A stretch of DNA of 64,000 bases, taken from contig NC_080058.1 in the NCBI RefSeq assembly GCF_026212465.1, positions 11,371,289 through 11,435,288 of the forward strand, given 5' to 3'. The position numbers and the translations under genes are program-made. A model generated the notes under the pieces. It saw only the letters and a list, made by a program, of their open reading frames with translations. It searched no databases and was not told the DNA's origin. Of this stretch, positions 34,394 through 47,113 are shown one piece after another (positions within the stretch are counted from its first letter, which is position 1; each line of letters opens with the position of its first letter). Origin of the DNA: Amaranthus tricolor. Its lineage: Eukaryota > Streptophyta > Magnoliopsida > Caryophyllales > Amaranthaceae.

Positions 34394-35430
34394 CACCTTA
34401 TGTGGCCAATGGGCCATTGCACTAATCTAGATACACTAAAGCAACTTGGCTGAAATATAAGGAGATATATTTGACACTATTCATCATTCAAGTTTATTTT
34501 ATATATTGCGGCTAATGTGTAAGAAAAAATATAGTCAAGTGGGATCTTGTTTAAATCGTCTAATCGCATACTTTCATAATATTAAGTTTTTATAACTTTT
34601 AGATGTGTATAGTTTAATATATAAATGATCAAAATAATATATTAGATTGCGTAAAAAGTCAAATGTAACAAGTATAATGAAACAGAGTAAGTATTTGTTC
34701 TTGGACAGAGAACTTTCAGCATATGGATCATGGGTAATCTTACAATTCTAGGGTTGAGAGCTAACATTTCTTGTTCAGATACTACGTAAGTAATGGTGCT
34801 AAGGCTTTTAATAGTTTGTTTAAGGTATGTAAATTAATTATATTTTATCTAATAATTTTAAAATAAAATATAATTAATTAATTATATTTTAACTTATAAA
34901 TTAAAATTAAAATATAATTAAGAATAATTGTTAAATAGTAATAAAAAATTTAGACAATTGTATGAAAAAAAGTACTAAAAATAAGAGGCTTATAGGCCTA
35001 AGGGGCAACATCAAGTTGACCTCTCCCAAATGTTTAAGTCGCTTGAAATGGAACAAAAACAAATAATTGGCCCCTTTGTGTTTGTTTATTCACTGAAATT
35101 TCAATCTAGATTTCATGACGCATTGAAGTTGTAAAACACATGGTTTATTTATAGTATTACAGTTCATTCGTAATATCATCAGATTAAGGTAAAAGTCTTG
35201 TATAAATTTGATACACACTATTTTAAAGTGTGTCAGCCTAATAATAACAACATATTTCCCAAATTCTAATGATTATATTATTTGTACTTCCCAAGTAAAA
35301 ATACTTATTATTATAATATATTTTAAAATTGGTGCACATTAAAATATTGTAAAACAAATCGATATAAGACTTTTTCTAAATGTAGGGCATCTAGAGTTTT
35401 CCCATTTGTTGGGGTTCACGTAACATACTA
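34394..35430. other. intergenic with MITE-like copy 3
   Basis: Contains the dispersed repeat at 34468-34693. The remainder is AT-rich, with no frame or paired ends recognised. Confidence 0.5.
34468..34693. repeat. dispersed MITE-like repeat, copy 3 of 3
   Basis: Best match to copy 2 (7841-8065). It starts near GACACTATTCATCATTCAAG and ends AACAGAGTAAGTAT. Confidence 0.7.
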
Positions 35431-35438
35431 CATTTATC

Positions 35439-36421
35439 TAGAGCTGTTCAAAAGTGACCCGACCTGAAAATCCTATCCGAAACTGAAAGTAAACCCACCC
35501 GAAAATGTGTATCTTTTTTAGGTTTATCGAACCGATATCACCCGACCCGAAGCTATACCCGAACCGGTTGATAACCGAAAATTTGAAAACTGAACCCGAG
35601 TTGTAACCGATTTTTCTAATCGATACGTAACTATTAATCGAGATTACCTGAACTTAATAGTGACCGACTCGAGTCATATCCGACCCGAATAATGCTCAAA
35701 ACCGAACTTGATCCGGCCAAAACCGACTTAACCCGAACGAAATTTAGATTGAACTGTTGTAAACCTGAACCAATTTTTTACATAGAAGTATGATTGACTC
35801 ATATTCAATCATCTTATTAGTTATTCTAATAAAGTCATAAATATGTTAATAAAATAAATTTTATAAATACATGGTTTCATATATTTATAGTTAATAATCA
35901 ATGGTTAATGTTTATTTAACTAGTTTTAATCGAATTATATGAAAATTGATAGAATATTATAATTTTAATTTCCGGTCAAACAAGTAAAAATAACAATGTA
36001 ATAATGATCATTAATTGATTTGCATTTGCACTATTTTGCTTTAAATAAAGGAACCTTATGATCAATTAAAAAATGACTAACAACTTAATCTGATACTGAC
36101 TTGATCAATAGTAATTAGTAATACGCAATTCGTAGCCGAATTCTACCGAAAAATACCCGAACCCGATCTGCACCCGGTAAAATAGAACCAATTATTAACC
36201 AATGACAACCCGAGACCGATTGAAACTCGACACTAACTTCAACCGACACCGAACTGATGCTAACCTGATAGATCGAATAACCGATCTTCAACCGAACCAT
36301 GACTAACCGACTTGAGTATGACCCGTCACAACACGCATCCGAAATATAACTGATAAAAAATACAACCGAATCGAATGACACCCATTCAAAACCGACTCGA
36401 TTACCCGACTGAACACCTCTA
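35439..36421. mobile_element. non-autonomous hAT element
   Basis: A 983-bp element starts TAGAGCTGTTCA and ends TGAACACCTCTA, the same ends as 30967-33849. Flanking 8-mers CATTTATC (35431-35438) and CGTTTATC (36422-36429) differ at one base. Subterminal parts are AACCGA/CCCGA-rich; the middle is plain AT-rich sequence with no gene. It is the minimal relative of the gene-carrying element. Confidence 0.85.
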
Positions 36422-36429
36422 CGTTTATC

Positions 36430-37080
36430 CATAACTTAATAACTGAAATAATAACTTGACATGAACTGTCCATGCGTATGAAGCTGGACTACAAATAATT
36501 CTAAAATAATGGGTTTTAAAATGTCAAAATTATATTTGTGATTGTTTATTAAGAGAATTATTAGAAGATTATTGACTTGAAAATTAAGATGGTTATTATC
36601 ACTAGTTACTAGCAAAATATTCATTATGTCGATGGACCAAATTTTTTTTTTTTTTTGGTTTCGGATTTTAATGTATTAAAGTAAAATAATTCATTTTACT
36701 AATACGGATCAATCGAATACAACTTATTTACTAGTTCCATCATAATAATAGTAAGATTGTTTACATCCAACCATCTCAACTCACACCCTATATGGAGACT
36801 TTAGGGTAATTGAGTGCTAAAATAATTATCTAGCTAGTTTGCTTTTCAATGTAAGGTTCAACGCAATAGTATCAACCCTAGTGCAAAAATAAGGTTGCAT
36901 CACCGTATCATGACCGTATTGTAAAAGTTTTTAAGCTTATCGCAACCAAAAAATAAGGAGATTGCAAAATTGTGCATATTGATCTTGCTATCGGTTTTGC
37001 AGCACCGTTACTGCGACCAAGTACACAATATTGGACATAACATTTACACAATAATCTAAATATTCTAATCAATCACGCCC
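36430..37080. other. intergenic, nothing recognised
   Basis: AT-rich sequence including a run of about 18 T's near 36640. There are no supported genes or paired repeats. Confidence 0.5.
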
Positions 37081-37084
37081 CACA

Positions 37085-37960
37085 GTCAAATAGGGAGGTT
37101 TTCGAACCCTAAGAATGGAACATAAATCATCAAAAAGAATCTTAGGAAGAGACTTGGTGAAAATATCGACAATCAGATAACGGGAAGTAAGATGGACTAC
37201 ACGAACTTCACCATGTTTAACTTTTCACGAACAAAGTGTATATATCCTTATGTTTAGTGAAACATCACAACTAGGGATGGTTATGAGGCGGGTCTGGACA
37301 GACCCAGACCTGGACCCTTTTATTTTTTATAGATACAGACCCGGATCCGAACCCTACCGGTCCAAAATTTTCAAACCCAGACCCAAACCCTCTGGATCTG
37401 ACGGGTCTAAAGTCCTTGATGAGTCCTTAATGGGTCTTAAACAAAGTCTCTTTGATTGTCAAAATTGAACCTTTTGAGAGTCTTTTTGTATTTTTTAAGC
37501 AACTTATTATCGTATTATAAAAACTTGTTCGAATCCATGAAATTCAAATACAAAATAATTACTAAAAAGTAAAAAAAATATTTAATTGTATAGGGTCCGA
37601 GTCCAGGTCTGAGGGGCAGGTCTAAGGTCTAGGTCTCAAGGTCGGGTCTGGGTCCGGGTTCGGGTCTGCACTTTGAAACCTGGACCCGGGCCTATCAAAT
37701 ATTTTCTGGATCCAGATCCGACCCGGATCCGATGGGTCTCAAAAAATAAGACCCAAACCCTTAAAAAATGGGCGGATCCAACAGGATCCTGGAGCCATGA
37801 TCATCCCTTATCACAACACAATCATTGTCATTGTTTAAGTACCAAACTTTCTTTTTGTGATAATACCAAAATGAAAGATTTGTAGGCAATAGAGCACCCA
37901 ATTCCATACATTCATCTGCCCAACTCAGTACTAGGTCCAACGAATTAACCTTATCAGTAT
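37085..37960 (-). pseudogene. copia RNase H end, split by an hAT MITE
   Basis: On the minus strand, just left of the MITE (37085-37263), the translation reads KHKDIHFVREK. After a frameshift it continues HGEVRVVHLTSRYLIVDIFTK and SLPKILFDDL, the typical C-terminal RNase H/pol end of copia. To the right of the MITE (from 37818) the joining text gives a degraded VMFH just before it, which fits the usual NPVFH..TKH motif. No LTRs were paired. The fragment is old and was later split by the MITE. Confidence 0.7.
37272..37809. mobile_element. hAT MITE with perfect 8-bp TSD
   Basis: A 538-bp element starts TAGGGATGGTTATG and ends CATGATCATCCCTT, with ATCACAAC at 37264-37271 and 37810-37817. GACCCAGACC / GGATCCGG motifs crowd both ends. 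It belongs to the same family as 2244-2958 and is inserted in a copia remnant. Confidence 0.88.
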
Positions 37961-38758
37961 TACCAACATGAAGCTTGACTCCATGAGCCCTCTATATTGA
38001 AACCTTAACAAAATTTTATCACACATACTTAAAAAAAAAACTCACTTAAAAATTCGACCATAAAACTAAGTAACCCTAAATGCAGAACTGATTAACTAAA
38101 TGCTACGTAACAGAAATTACATGAAAATTCAATAATTATATGATCAATTAACCAGCATACAATCAAATTGCATGTTGTTCTATTACTAAAAAACTATAAA
38201 GAAAGATTATCCAGCTTTATTGTTTGCTAGAACTTCGAAATATGGGAGGCTAAAACACTCAAAATTCATAAAAACCCTCGAATTCTTTTATAGGTACCAA
38301 TGCAATTAGGTCGAAATTCTATGAAATCAGCTATTCAAATTTTTGGGTTGAAGCTGGGTATCCTTAATCAAATTTGGGCGAAATTAATGCTAACTTGAGG
38401 ATTTGGGGGAGGAGAATCAAGAAATTTAAATTTGGTGTAATTTTAAACTTGAGAAATTAGGATTAAACCTTCGTAAAACTTTAAGCAATTGAGAGTAAAT
38501 AATTAGTCTCTTCACTTGGGCATTCTTTTTTTAATTAACAATTAAATGTGAAATATTTTTTCGTGTAGAACGGTCATAGTGTCAGAGGTTTTGTTTGGTA
38601 AATCTCATGGTTATCATATGAAATTTGAATATTTATCTAATATGTGAAAAACTCAAACTTGAGTGTTATTGGTTACATAAAATTTTCCTTTAATTTATTA
38701 TCTGTAATGTAAATTATTAAAATCATATAGAGTTTGATATTTAAATACTAGCTGATAA
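37961..38758. other. intergenic, nothing recognised
   Basis: AT-rich sequence with no credible frame. Text such as GATTTGGGGGAGGAG near 38400 has no recognised identity. Confidence 0.45.
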
Positions 38759-38760
38759 TA

Positions 38761-39048
38761 CTCCCTCCACACCAATATAAATGTTTCATTTGCTTGGGCA
38801 CAGATATTAAAAGTGGTGTGGAGTCCCTTAAAAATGTGATAGTTTGGTAAATAGTAAAGAGTAATTAGTAGTGAAAAGTAAGTAGTGAAGGGTAGTTGGG
38901 TAAGTAAGGTATATGGGGGTATATTCGTAATTACTTGTGTGAACTAAGGATATTTAGGTAAAAAAAAGATTGATAAATATAGAAATTGGACAAATAATAT
39001 GGTTTTGCCAAAAAAGGAAATGAGACATTTATATTGCTGTGGAGGGAG
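38761..39048. mobile_element. Stowaway-like MITE
   Basis: A 288-bp element starts CTCCCTCCACACCAATATAA and ends with the inverse (TATATTGCTGTGGAGGGAG). TA lies on both sides (38759-38760, 39049-39050). The CTCCCTCC ends and TA duplication are Tc1/mariner Stowaway hallmarks. Confidence 0.9.
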
Positions 39049-40028
39049 TATAACATAATTAGCTGAGTAATTGATTATAGGGAAATTCTAATTTTGATTC
39101 ATTTTTAAAATAATAATTTGTGAATTACCACTACAAATAACCATTGAATTGGCGACAACGCATTTCGTCGCCATTTCATAGCTAAACGGTCAAAAAGTAG
39201 GCCGGGCAACGGGATCTGAGGTGGTCGCTATTTCTTCCGTTGCTAATCCCAAACTGGACGCCTTTTCCTCGCCATTTTTTCAGAAAAAGAGGCGACCATT
39301 TGGCGACCAGGTACCCATCGCCACACTGGCGACCAACCTTTTCCTGGCTATGAAAAACATCATGAAACAAAAACTGGGCAAAAAAATAGCATTAAACAAA
39401 ATAATAACATTACATCAATAATAAATTATAACATTAAGCATGCTCAAAATATACCATAATTCGAAAATATAAAAATAAAACATAAATAATTCAACATAAA
39501 CATCATGAAATAACATGAAAAAACATGTTGAAGATGACAATGTACACCATAATTAAAAATCAAACATAAAAAAAACATTGAAACATAATTTATCATCATA
39601 ATCATCAACAACATTGAAAAAATACAAAAAAAATATAATAAACACTAACCTTTTAGTAACAAGATAAGAATTTTAGAGTTGAAAATGAGTTGTAACCACA
39701 AGATGATGAAGATGACATTAAGAAAGAAAAGAAAATAAATAGAGAATGAGATTAATGGATGAAAAGAAAATGAGGCGTATAAGGATTGAAGAAGTATAAG
39801 GTAAATGAAGATAGAGTTGTAGGAAATGAGAAATGAGGGCAAAGCACGGGTTCTATCATCAGCAACTGGCGACCGACTTCGTGGTCGCTGGTTGGTCACC
39901 ATCTGCAACGACATGACAGGAGGTTTGACTTTCTGGAGTTGGCGACCGACCTACTGGTCGCTGGTCCTCGAAAATGAAAAAAGTTTGCGTGCTACAGTAA
40001 GGAAAAAATCGGCTGCAATATTTTTTTT

Positions 40029-40031
40029 TTA

Positions 40032-40090
<59 letters not shown>

Positions 40091-40198
40091 AACGTTGTTG
40101 TTATTATTATTATTATTATTACTACTACTTATTTTTATGTGTTATTAGTATTCTTATTATTATTATTATTGTTGTTGTTGTTATTCTTATTATTATTA

Positions 40199-40283
<85 letters not shown>

Positions 40284-40310
40284 GTTGTTGTTATTATTAT
40301 TATTATTACT
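40029..40310. repeat. (TTA)n microsatellite
   Basis: A long TTA trinucleotide array with GTTGTTGTT, ACTACT and CTTATT interruptions, adjacent to the TNP2 remnant. The long Asn and Tyr runs predicted here are artefacts. Confidence 0.95.
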
Positions 40311-40367
40311 GCAAAATAATAATAATTCGGAGGAATACAATAAAATTGTATTAAATATTACAAAATA

Positions 40368-41145
40368 TTAAATAATTACATATAAATAATTAAACCACTC
40401 TTCGGATTCTTTGTTTTCTGAGAGTACAAGATCCACATCTTTTAAATTTTGTCTTGTACTCGGATATGGAAGATAATATAATTGACGTGCTTGACTTGTC
40501 AACACAAATGGATCATATAAACGATACGAGCGACCCTGATGTATGTCAACTAATTTATATCGTTTATGAATGTTTGTTCCGTGGCTATTTCCAGTAGTAG
40601 TTGGGTCATACCAATGATATTTGAAGAACGTTACTCGTTTGATAGGTATCCCCGGGTCATATCGGCCCGCCGTACTCCACTCGGACAACATCGAATAAGC
40701 TGGAAAGTCATTGATTGTCCACATTAAAGTTGCTCGCAGTTGGAAATTCTCCTTTCTTGACACATCAAATGTACAAATCCCCTCCTCCCACAACATATTC
40801 AACTCTTGTATTTGTCGTTGAAGATATAAGTCAATGTTGTGCTTTGGATTTCCGCGAAACCTTATCACCCTTACTGTTTCTTCTCCATCTAGAAGTTTCA
40901 CAAATATAACAGCAAGTTGCATTCGCATTATTCCCCCAATATATCAAACATCCGTTAGGACAACAATCTATCTTCTCAACGGGTAATCCAAGGGCAGCTA
41001 TTTGTTTTTTCGTTTCGTAGAAGTTGTTTACCATCGTATTCTCTTCTGGTAACACTTCGTTCACAATACCACAACTATTGTCGTAACACCTCTCAGTGAA
41101 ACGATGGTATGTCTTCAGGTTTGTAAGTCGACCAATAATAGACAT
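40368..41145 (-). pseudogene. TNP2 transposase, internally deleted
   Basis: The first frame (41145-40831) has IGRLTNLKTYHRFTERCYD, ENTMVNNFYETKKQI and KIDCCPNGCLIYW, the N-terminal TNP2 zinc region. The second (40928-40368) continues with HNIDLYLQRQIQELNMLWEEG, then TINDFPAYSMLSEWSTAGR. It jumps to YDPGIPIKRVTFFKYHWYDP and YDPFVLTSQARQLYYLPYPS, a DUF4216-type C-terminal region. The central catalytic part is deleted and the halves are out of frame, so it is nonfunctional. Confidence 0.85.
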
Positions 41146-41182
41146 CTTGGTGTGATTTTTACAACCTTCATATAAAGGACTA

Positions 41183-41373
41183 TGTTAAGAATGCTACCAC
41201 CTATACCAATGAACATGTGCCATAATTACCGTTCATACCCTTGTCTATTTTGTCAACTATTATATATATCCCACAATATATTGTAATAGAGTTGATTTTT
41301 GGTTTTTTGGATCTTTCATAATAGAAAAGGAATTCTTTCTTCATATCTTGTTTAGTCTTCTTTTATTTTAACA
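41183..41373 (+). repeat. copia 5' LTR
   Basis: Starts TGTTAAGAATGC and ends TTTTAACA. A TATATATATCCC motif is the likely promoter element. Confidence 0.95.
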
Positions 41374-41385
41374 TGGTATCAGCCG
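41374..41385 (+). promoter_or_regulatory. primer-binding site (initiator-Met tRNA)
   Basis: TGGTATCAGCC follows the LTR and matches the usual TGGTATCAGAGC of copia elements for its first nine bases. Confidence 0.8.
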
Positions 41386-41779
41386 GATTGATCCTTCCTT
41401 CCACCTTTATTTCATTAATGGTTTAATGTCTTCTTCTCCCACCTTCTCTTTCGATACTACCAATTCCATCATTCCTGTTTACCTCATCAACGATTGATTT
41501 ACGTTCTCTTTTTCGTCTCGATTTCTTCTTCATCAGGAAAGTCTCTGTTGCTTTGGTGTTTTCTTTGTCGATCTCCTTTGCTCCTGTGTTCTTCTTTTTC
41601 TTTATGAATCTTGTTTTTCCTTCGTGCCTTCCTCTTGATTTTGATTCCAGTAGCATTCTTCCATTTGTTTTCTTCATTGCATGTCAAAATTGTTTCCCCT
41701 AGCCTTCGATTTTTTGATTTTTCATCATCTCTCTTTCTACAATCAACCCTAATTTTTTTCTTCTTCTTTCTTTCTAACC

Positions 41780-44700
41780 ATGTCTACTGATACAATCAAC
41801 GATTTCACCTCAAACAATATCAATTCTCGAACCCTAGATCTTACCGTTGATCCTAGCACAGTTTTTTACATCCATCCCTCTGACACTACTGTCCAATCCT
41901 TCGTCTCTGACAAATTTGAAGGGCAAAATTTCATAACCTGGAAATCTTCTATGATCATTGGTCTCTCTACAAAAAATAAAATGTGTTTTGTTGATGGCTC
42001 TCACCACAAACCATCACCCACTGCTCCAACATATCAAGCATGGATACGATGCAATGATATGATCAGAGGATGGATTCTCAAATCTTTAAGTCCAGTTATT
42101 GCCAAAAGTGTTTTCTTTTTCAAGACTGCTCAAGAAATGTGGCAAAATCTTGAAGAACGGTATGGACACACTAGTTCAACACAACTTTTCGCCATTCAAG
42201 AAGAAATAGCCACCATACAACAAGAAAATGATGATGTAGCTGAATTTTTTGCAAAAATCAAAGTTCTTTGGGATGAATTAGATGAGGTCTGTCCTTTGCC
42301 AACTTGTGAATGCCTCCGCTGTACTTGCAATTTAACTTCCAAATTCCTTAAGATCCTCCAAGAACAAAGACTTATGCAATTCCTGATGAATTTAAGGGAT
42401 GAGTACAGACAAATTCGAAGTAATATAATCATGATGAATCCTTTGCCTACCATCACAGAAGCATACAAGATTGTTTTACAAGAACAACACCATAAAAGAA
42501 TAAGCCACAATAAATCAAGTCTTGAGCCCCTTGCCTTTGTTGCTGACAAACAACCACCACAACATGTTCACTCCTATAGATCATATCCCAACAGAGGTGT
42601 ACACACCTCTAATAGAGGAGGTCTGATTCAATCCAAAGGAGGAGTTAAACGAAATTCTACCCAACATTGTGATCATTGCCATTACCCAGGGCATACTATT
42701 GATCGATGCTATAAGCTTCATGGATATCCTAAGGACTCCAAGTCTCAAGCTCAGAAGAAGTTTGCACATCATTCACAAACCAATATACAAGATGAGGTTT
42801 CTCCTGATCCAAGACCTGATGATATGGTGCATACAAGTTTCACCAAAGAACAATACTCACAGCTTCTCACTCTTCTAGACAACCAACATATTGGAGCTCA
42901 TTCAAAACAACATAACACTTCTGATCAAAATATACACACTGCCTTCCTTGCAGGTACTATTTGCCTCTTTTCTCATACTGCTAATACTTGGATTATTGAT
43001 AGTGGAGCCACTGATCATTTCTGTTCTAACCTACAAATGTTTCACACATACAAAAATCTTGAGAATCAACAAACCTTCATTACCATTCCTAATGGCAAAA
43101 AGATACAAGTTACACACATTGGTACTATTTTTTTAACTAACACTCTACAACTTAAAGATGTCTTATACGTTCCAGATTTTCAATTAAATCTCATCTCTGT
43201 TTACAAACTCTGTCACAATATGAATTGTAAAATTACTTTTCATAATCAAAATTGTTTCTTACAGGGTCCTACCCTTCCCAAGAAGATAGTTCTTGGTAAA
43301 TTGAAATCTGGCCTTTATAATGCTAATGAAGATTTATCCAGTGGTCCACAACAGCCCATATCACCTATTCTTTCTGCTGGCACAGTCACTTCTAATTCAG
43401 GCATCTACACACAACAAGCTAAACTCTGGCACTTAAGGCTGGGCCACCTACCTTTTTCCAAGCTCTCTTATGTTCTTCCTTTCTTTAAGAATAAACCAAA
43501 ATGTATTGATGCTATATGTCAAATTTGCCCTCCATCTAAACAATGCAAATTACCCTTTCCTACAAGTGAAATAAAAAGTACTAAACCTTTTCAATTACTT
43601 CATATTGATGTATGGGGGCCTTATAAACATGCTACCCCAAGTAATTGTAATTTTTTCATTACTATAGTTGATGATTTCACTAGATATACATGAGTTCATT
43701 TACTTCAATACAAATCTGATTCTGTTCATGTTTTAAATAAGTTCATAGCATACATTGAAAATCAGTTTAACACCACAGTTCACATTATCAGAACAGATAA
43801 TGCAAAAGAACTGTGTGAAGGTCCTATTAAAGAATTATATTATAAAAAAAGCATCACTCACCATACTAGCTGCACTGATACACCACAACAAAATGGAGTT
43901 GTTGAACGCAAGCACAGACACTTGTTAGACACTGCTAGAGCCTTATTCTTTCAAGCTAACCTACCTCCCACCTATTAGGGAGAATCTTTGTTATGTGCCA
44001 CATATCTTATAAATAGAATGCCATTATCTGTTATTAAAAATAAATCTCCTTATGAATTACTACATCAATCCCCTCCTGTGCTTGATCACCTTAGAACTTT
44101 TGGATGCTTATGTTATGTTTCCACTTCCAAAGCACACAGATCAAAATTTGATCCCACGACTGCTGCATGTGTTTTCTTGGGTTATTCTCTTACACAAAAA
44201 GGATACAAGGTATTAAACTTACAAAACAAGAAAATTTATGTTAGCAGAGACATTATATTCCATGAAAAACATTTTCCTTACCACAATCAATATAAAAACA
44301 TCATTTCACAAAAACCTTTTCAATTTTTCCTCCCTGCTGAAACAAAACAGTTTCAATCTCTTAATCCCTTCACTGATGACTACTATCAAACTATTTCCAC
44401 TCCTCCCTTACAAACATCCACTCCCTGTTCTCCCACTTCCCTTCCTCTCAGCTCAGCCCCACAAAATGAACAACAACCTGCAGAGTGTTCTGTCCCCATT
44501 CCTATCAGAACTTCCACAAGAATCTCCCATCCTCCCTCTTACTTAAATGATTATGTATGTTCTAATATGATTTCTGATCTCACTAATCAACATTGGTGCA
44601 ATTTAGTTACCTTGGATACCATACCTGCAAACAGCAAATCCATTGTTTATGCTACATCCAACCTTATTGAACCTACATCATATAAACAAGCATCTCAAGA

Positions 44701-46404
44701 TCACAGATGGATACAGGCTATGAATGATGAAATCACAGCCCTCAAAGAAAACAACACTTGGTCATTAGTTGACCTCCCACCTGGTACAAAGCCCATATGA
44801 TGTAAATGGGTCTATAAAATCAAACTAAAAGCAGATGGAACCATTGAACGATTCAAAGCAAGGTTAGTTGCAAGAGGTTACACACAAACACATGGTGTGG
44901 ACTATATGATGAGACTTTCTCTCCTGTTGTCAAACTATCCACTATAAGAACCATCATTGCTGTTGCTGCTACTAAAGGTTGGTCTCTCTATCAACTTGAT
45001 GTCAATAACGCTTTTTTACATGGAGAACTTCATGAGGAAGTTTATATGAAGCACCCAACAGGTATTCCTAATCCTAATAATAAGGTATGTAAACTACAAA
45101 AATCTTTATATGGGTTAAAACAAGCATCAAGACAATGGTTTGCTAAACTTCACAATTTACTTCTCCAAGGATTTAAGCAATCCAAGAATGATTATTCTTT
45201 GTTCATCCAAAACACAGATTCTTCTCTAACTATAGTTGCTGTTTATGTTGATGACATTATTCTCACAGGTAATGGCAACACAGTTATTACTCAGCTCAAG
45301 CATCATCTACATAAAGTCTTCAGTATCAAAGATTTAGGAAGATTACATTACTTCCTTGGTATAGAAGTGTCCTATGTTCCTCAAGGTATCATTCTAACTC
45401 AAAATAAATACACAAAGGAACTCCTCCAAGCAAGTGGGTTAAATGATTTCAAAGCTGTTGTCACTTCTCTACCTCAAAATATGAAATTAAGCTCAACTGA
45501 AGGAACCATTATAGTTGACCCTCTCTATTACAGAAGCATGGTAGGTAAGCTGAATTTTCTCACAAATACTAGACCTGACCTGACCTACTCTGTCCAACAC
45601 TTGAGTCAATTCATGCAACAACCAAGAGACACTCACCTCCAGGCTCTTCATCACACTTTAGGATATGTTGCTCATACCTCTGGACAAGGCATTCTTATGA
45701 ATGGAGCTGACAAACTTATTTTACAAGCCTTCTGTGATTCTGACTGGGCATCCTGCCCTGATTCAAGAAAATCAGTTTCTGGCTATATTTTACAACTTGG
45801 TAAATCACCAATCTCATGGAAGTCCAAGAAACAAGCAACAGTATCCAGATCATCTGTAGAAGCTGAGTACAAAGCCATGGCAAATGCTGCAGCTGAAGTC
45901 ACATGGATGGTTCGCCTGCTAACAGATCTTGGCTTCCCAATTCTACAACCAGTCACCCTCCACTGTGATAATCAATCTGCCATCTACATCGCCAAGAACC
46001 CAGTGTTCCATGAACGGACAAAACACATTGCTATAGATTGTCATTTCACAAGAGAGAAGGTTATGGAAGGTCTAATACAACTGACATATTTACCAACCTC
46101 TTCTCAAATAGCTGATATCTTCACTAAAATTCTTCCCTCACACCAGTTCAACAAGCTGCTGACCAATCTTGGCATGTTATCTCAGCCAAGATTGCGGGGG
46201 GGAGGGGGGGGGGGGGTGTTAAGAATGCTACCACCTATACCAATGAACATGTGCCATAATTACCGTTCATACCCTTGTCTATTTTGTCAACTATTATATA
46301 TATCCCACAATTATTGTAATAGAGTTGATTTTTGGTTTTTTGGATCTTTCATAATAGAAAAGGAATTCTTTCTTCATATCTTGTTTAGTCTTCTTTTATT
46401 TTAA
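41780..46404 (+). pseudogene. copia gag-pol polyprotein with stops
   Basis: Gag lies in residues ~1-330 (FEGQNFITWKSSMIIGL; zinc knuckle CDHCHYPGHTIDRC). The protease motif is WIIDSGATDHFCSN, and the gag-pre-integrase motif is LWHLRLGHL. Integrase acids are seen in [17 protein letters not shown] and [12 protein letters not shown]. Reverse transcriptase has LDVNNAFLHGELHEEVYM and YVDDIILTG. RNase H has FCDSDWASCPDSRKS, SRSSVEAEYKAM and HCDNQSAIYIAKNP. Stops interrupt at 43691 (TGA), 43976 (TAG) and 44798 (TGA), and a frameshift lies near 44905. The last frame runs through the G-tract into the 3' LTR, an unusual end. Confidence 0.93.
46193..46216 (+). other. polypurine tract, almost all G
   Basis: A run of G's broken by one A sits immediately before the 3' LTR. 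It is the site from which second-strand synthesis starts. The length of such G-runs is prone to error in replication and in sequencing. Confidence 0.85.
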
Positions 46405-46406
46405 CT
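46217..46406 (+). repeat. copia 3' LTR
   Basis: Copy of 41183-41373 lacking one base in the TATAT region; ends TTTTAACT, then the GACTA duplication. Confidence 0.95.
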
Positions 46407-46411
46407 GACTA

Positions 46412-47113
46412 TTTACAGAATTTAACATTTTAAAGAACTGTCGGCACTGAGGGTTTGGATATAAATCAAATTAATGACAATAAAAATTAATTATAAACAA
46501 TAACAATAAATAAAACAACTCATGTAAAGATAAAACACAAGCTAGATAATAGAATAAGAAAATCACTAACCTATTCTAATTCTTTAGTTACCGATATATA
46601 CAATACAAAACAATTCTGCGTGTTATTTATAGAAATTATGGCGAAAATATAGCCATGAGAAATCCATCGCCATCTTTTCAAATTCAAATTGAAAAAGTGG
46701 TGGCAACCATATGGCTTCCAAGCTACCGTCGCCTATATTTATTAAATTAAAAAAAAATTACGGTCTACTTGGAGACTGAATGGCGACCATATTTTTAATG
46801 TCGCCAATTAATTATTTAAAAAAAAATAGCGACCAGTGGGCGACCAGTACACCCGTCGCCATACGTTAAAAAAATTAAAAAAATACTGTCTTCATTGGCG
46901 ACCATATAGTGACCAATGTCCTCGTCGCTAAATATTTTTCAAAAATTTAAAAAGAATAAAAGCTTTTAGCGACGGATTGGCGACCACAAATTCCTTCGCT
47001 AATTTGCTTTTCCATTTGGCGACGTAGCTTGCCCTCGCCTGTCCGTCGCCACTGGCGACAAACCAAACCCCTCACTTTTTTTTCCATCGCTATTTCAATA
47101 GTTATTTGTAGTG
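46412..47113. repeat. CACTA right arm with GGCGACC subterminal repeats
   Basis: After about 230 bp of unmarked sequence, GGCGACCATA / CCGTCGCCA motifs recur in both orientations to the terminus. Confidence 0.75.

Larger units (their letters stand above)
41183..46406 (+). mobile_element. young full-structure Ty1/copia retrotransposon
   Basis: Two LTRs (41183-41373, 191 bp; 46217-46406, 190 bp) differ by one indel in a TATAT stretch and the last base. The duplication GACTA lies at 41178-41182 and 46407-46411. The primer-binding site TGGTATCAGCC starts at 41374. A G-rich polypurine tract (46193-46216) precedes the 3' LTR. Gag-pol lies between. Near-identical LTRs indicate a very recent insertion, yet pol carries stops. 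It probably was copied using enzymes of another element, or it decayed unusually fast. Confidence 0.95.
39129..47113 (-). mobile_element. CACTA element with GGCGACC subterminal repeats
   Basis: The ends CACTACAAATAACCATTGAA and ...TTTCAATAGTTATTTGTAGTG are inverted copies. The flanks are TAC (39126-39128) and TAC (47114-47116). Both ends are packed with GGCGACC / GTCGCC motifs (39150-39360, 39865-39965, 46640-47090). A deleted TNP2 gene lies on minus (40368-41145). A copia element (41183-46406) interrupts it. Without the copia insertion it is about 2.75 kb and non-autonomous. Confidence 0.88.

Noticed and set aside
40125..40354. Poly-Asn / poly-Tyr frames
   Set aside because: They are products of the TTA microsatellite at 40029-40310.
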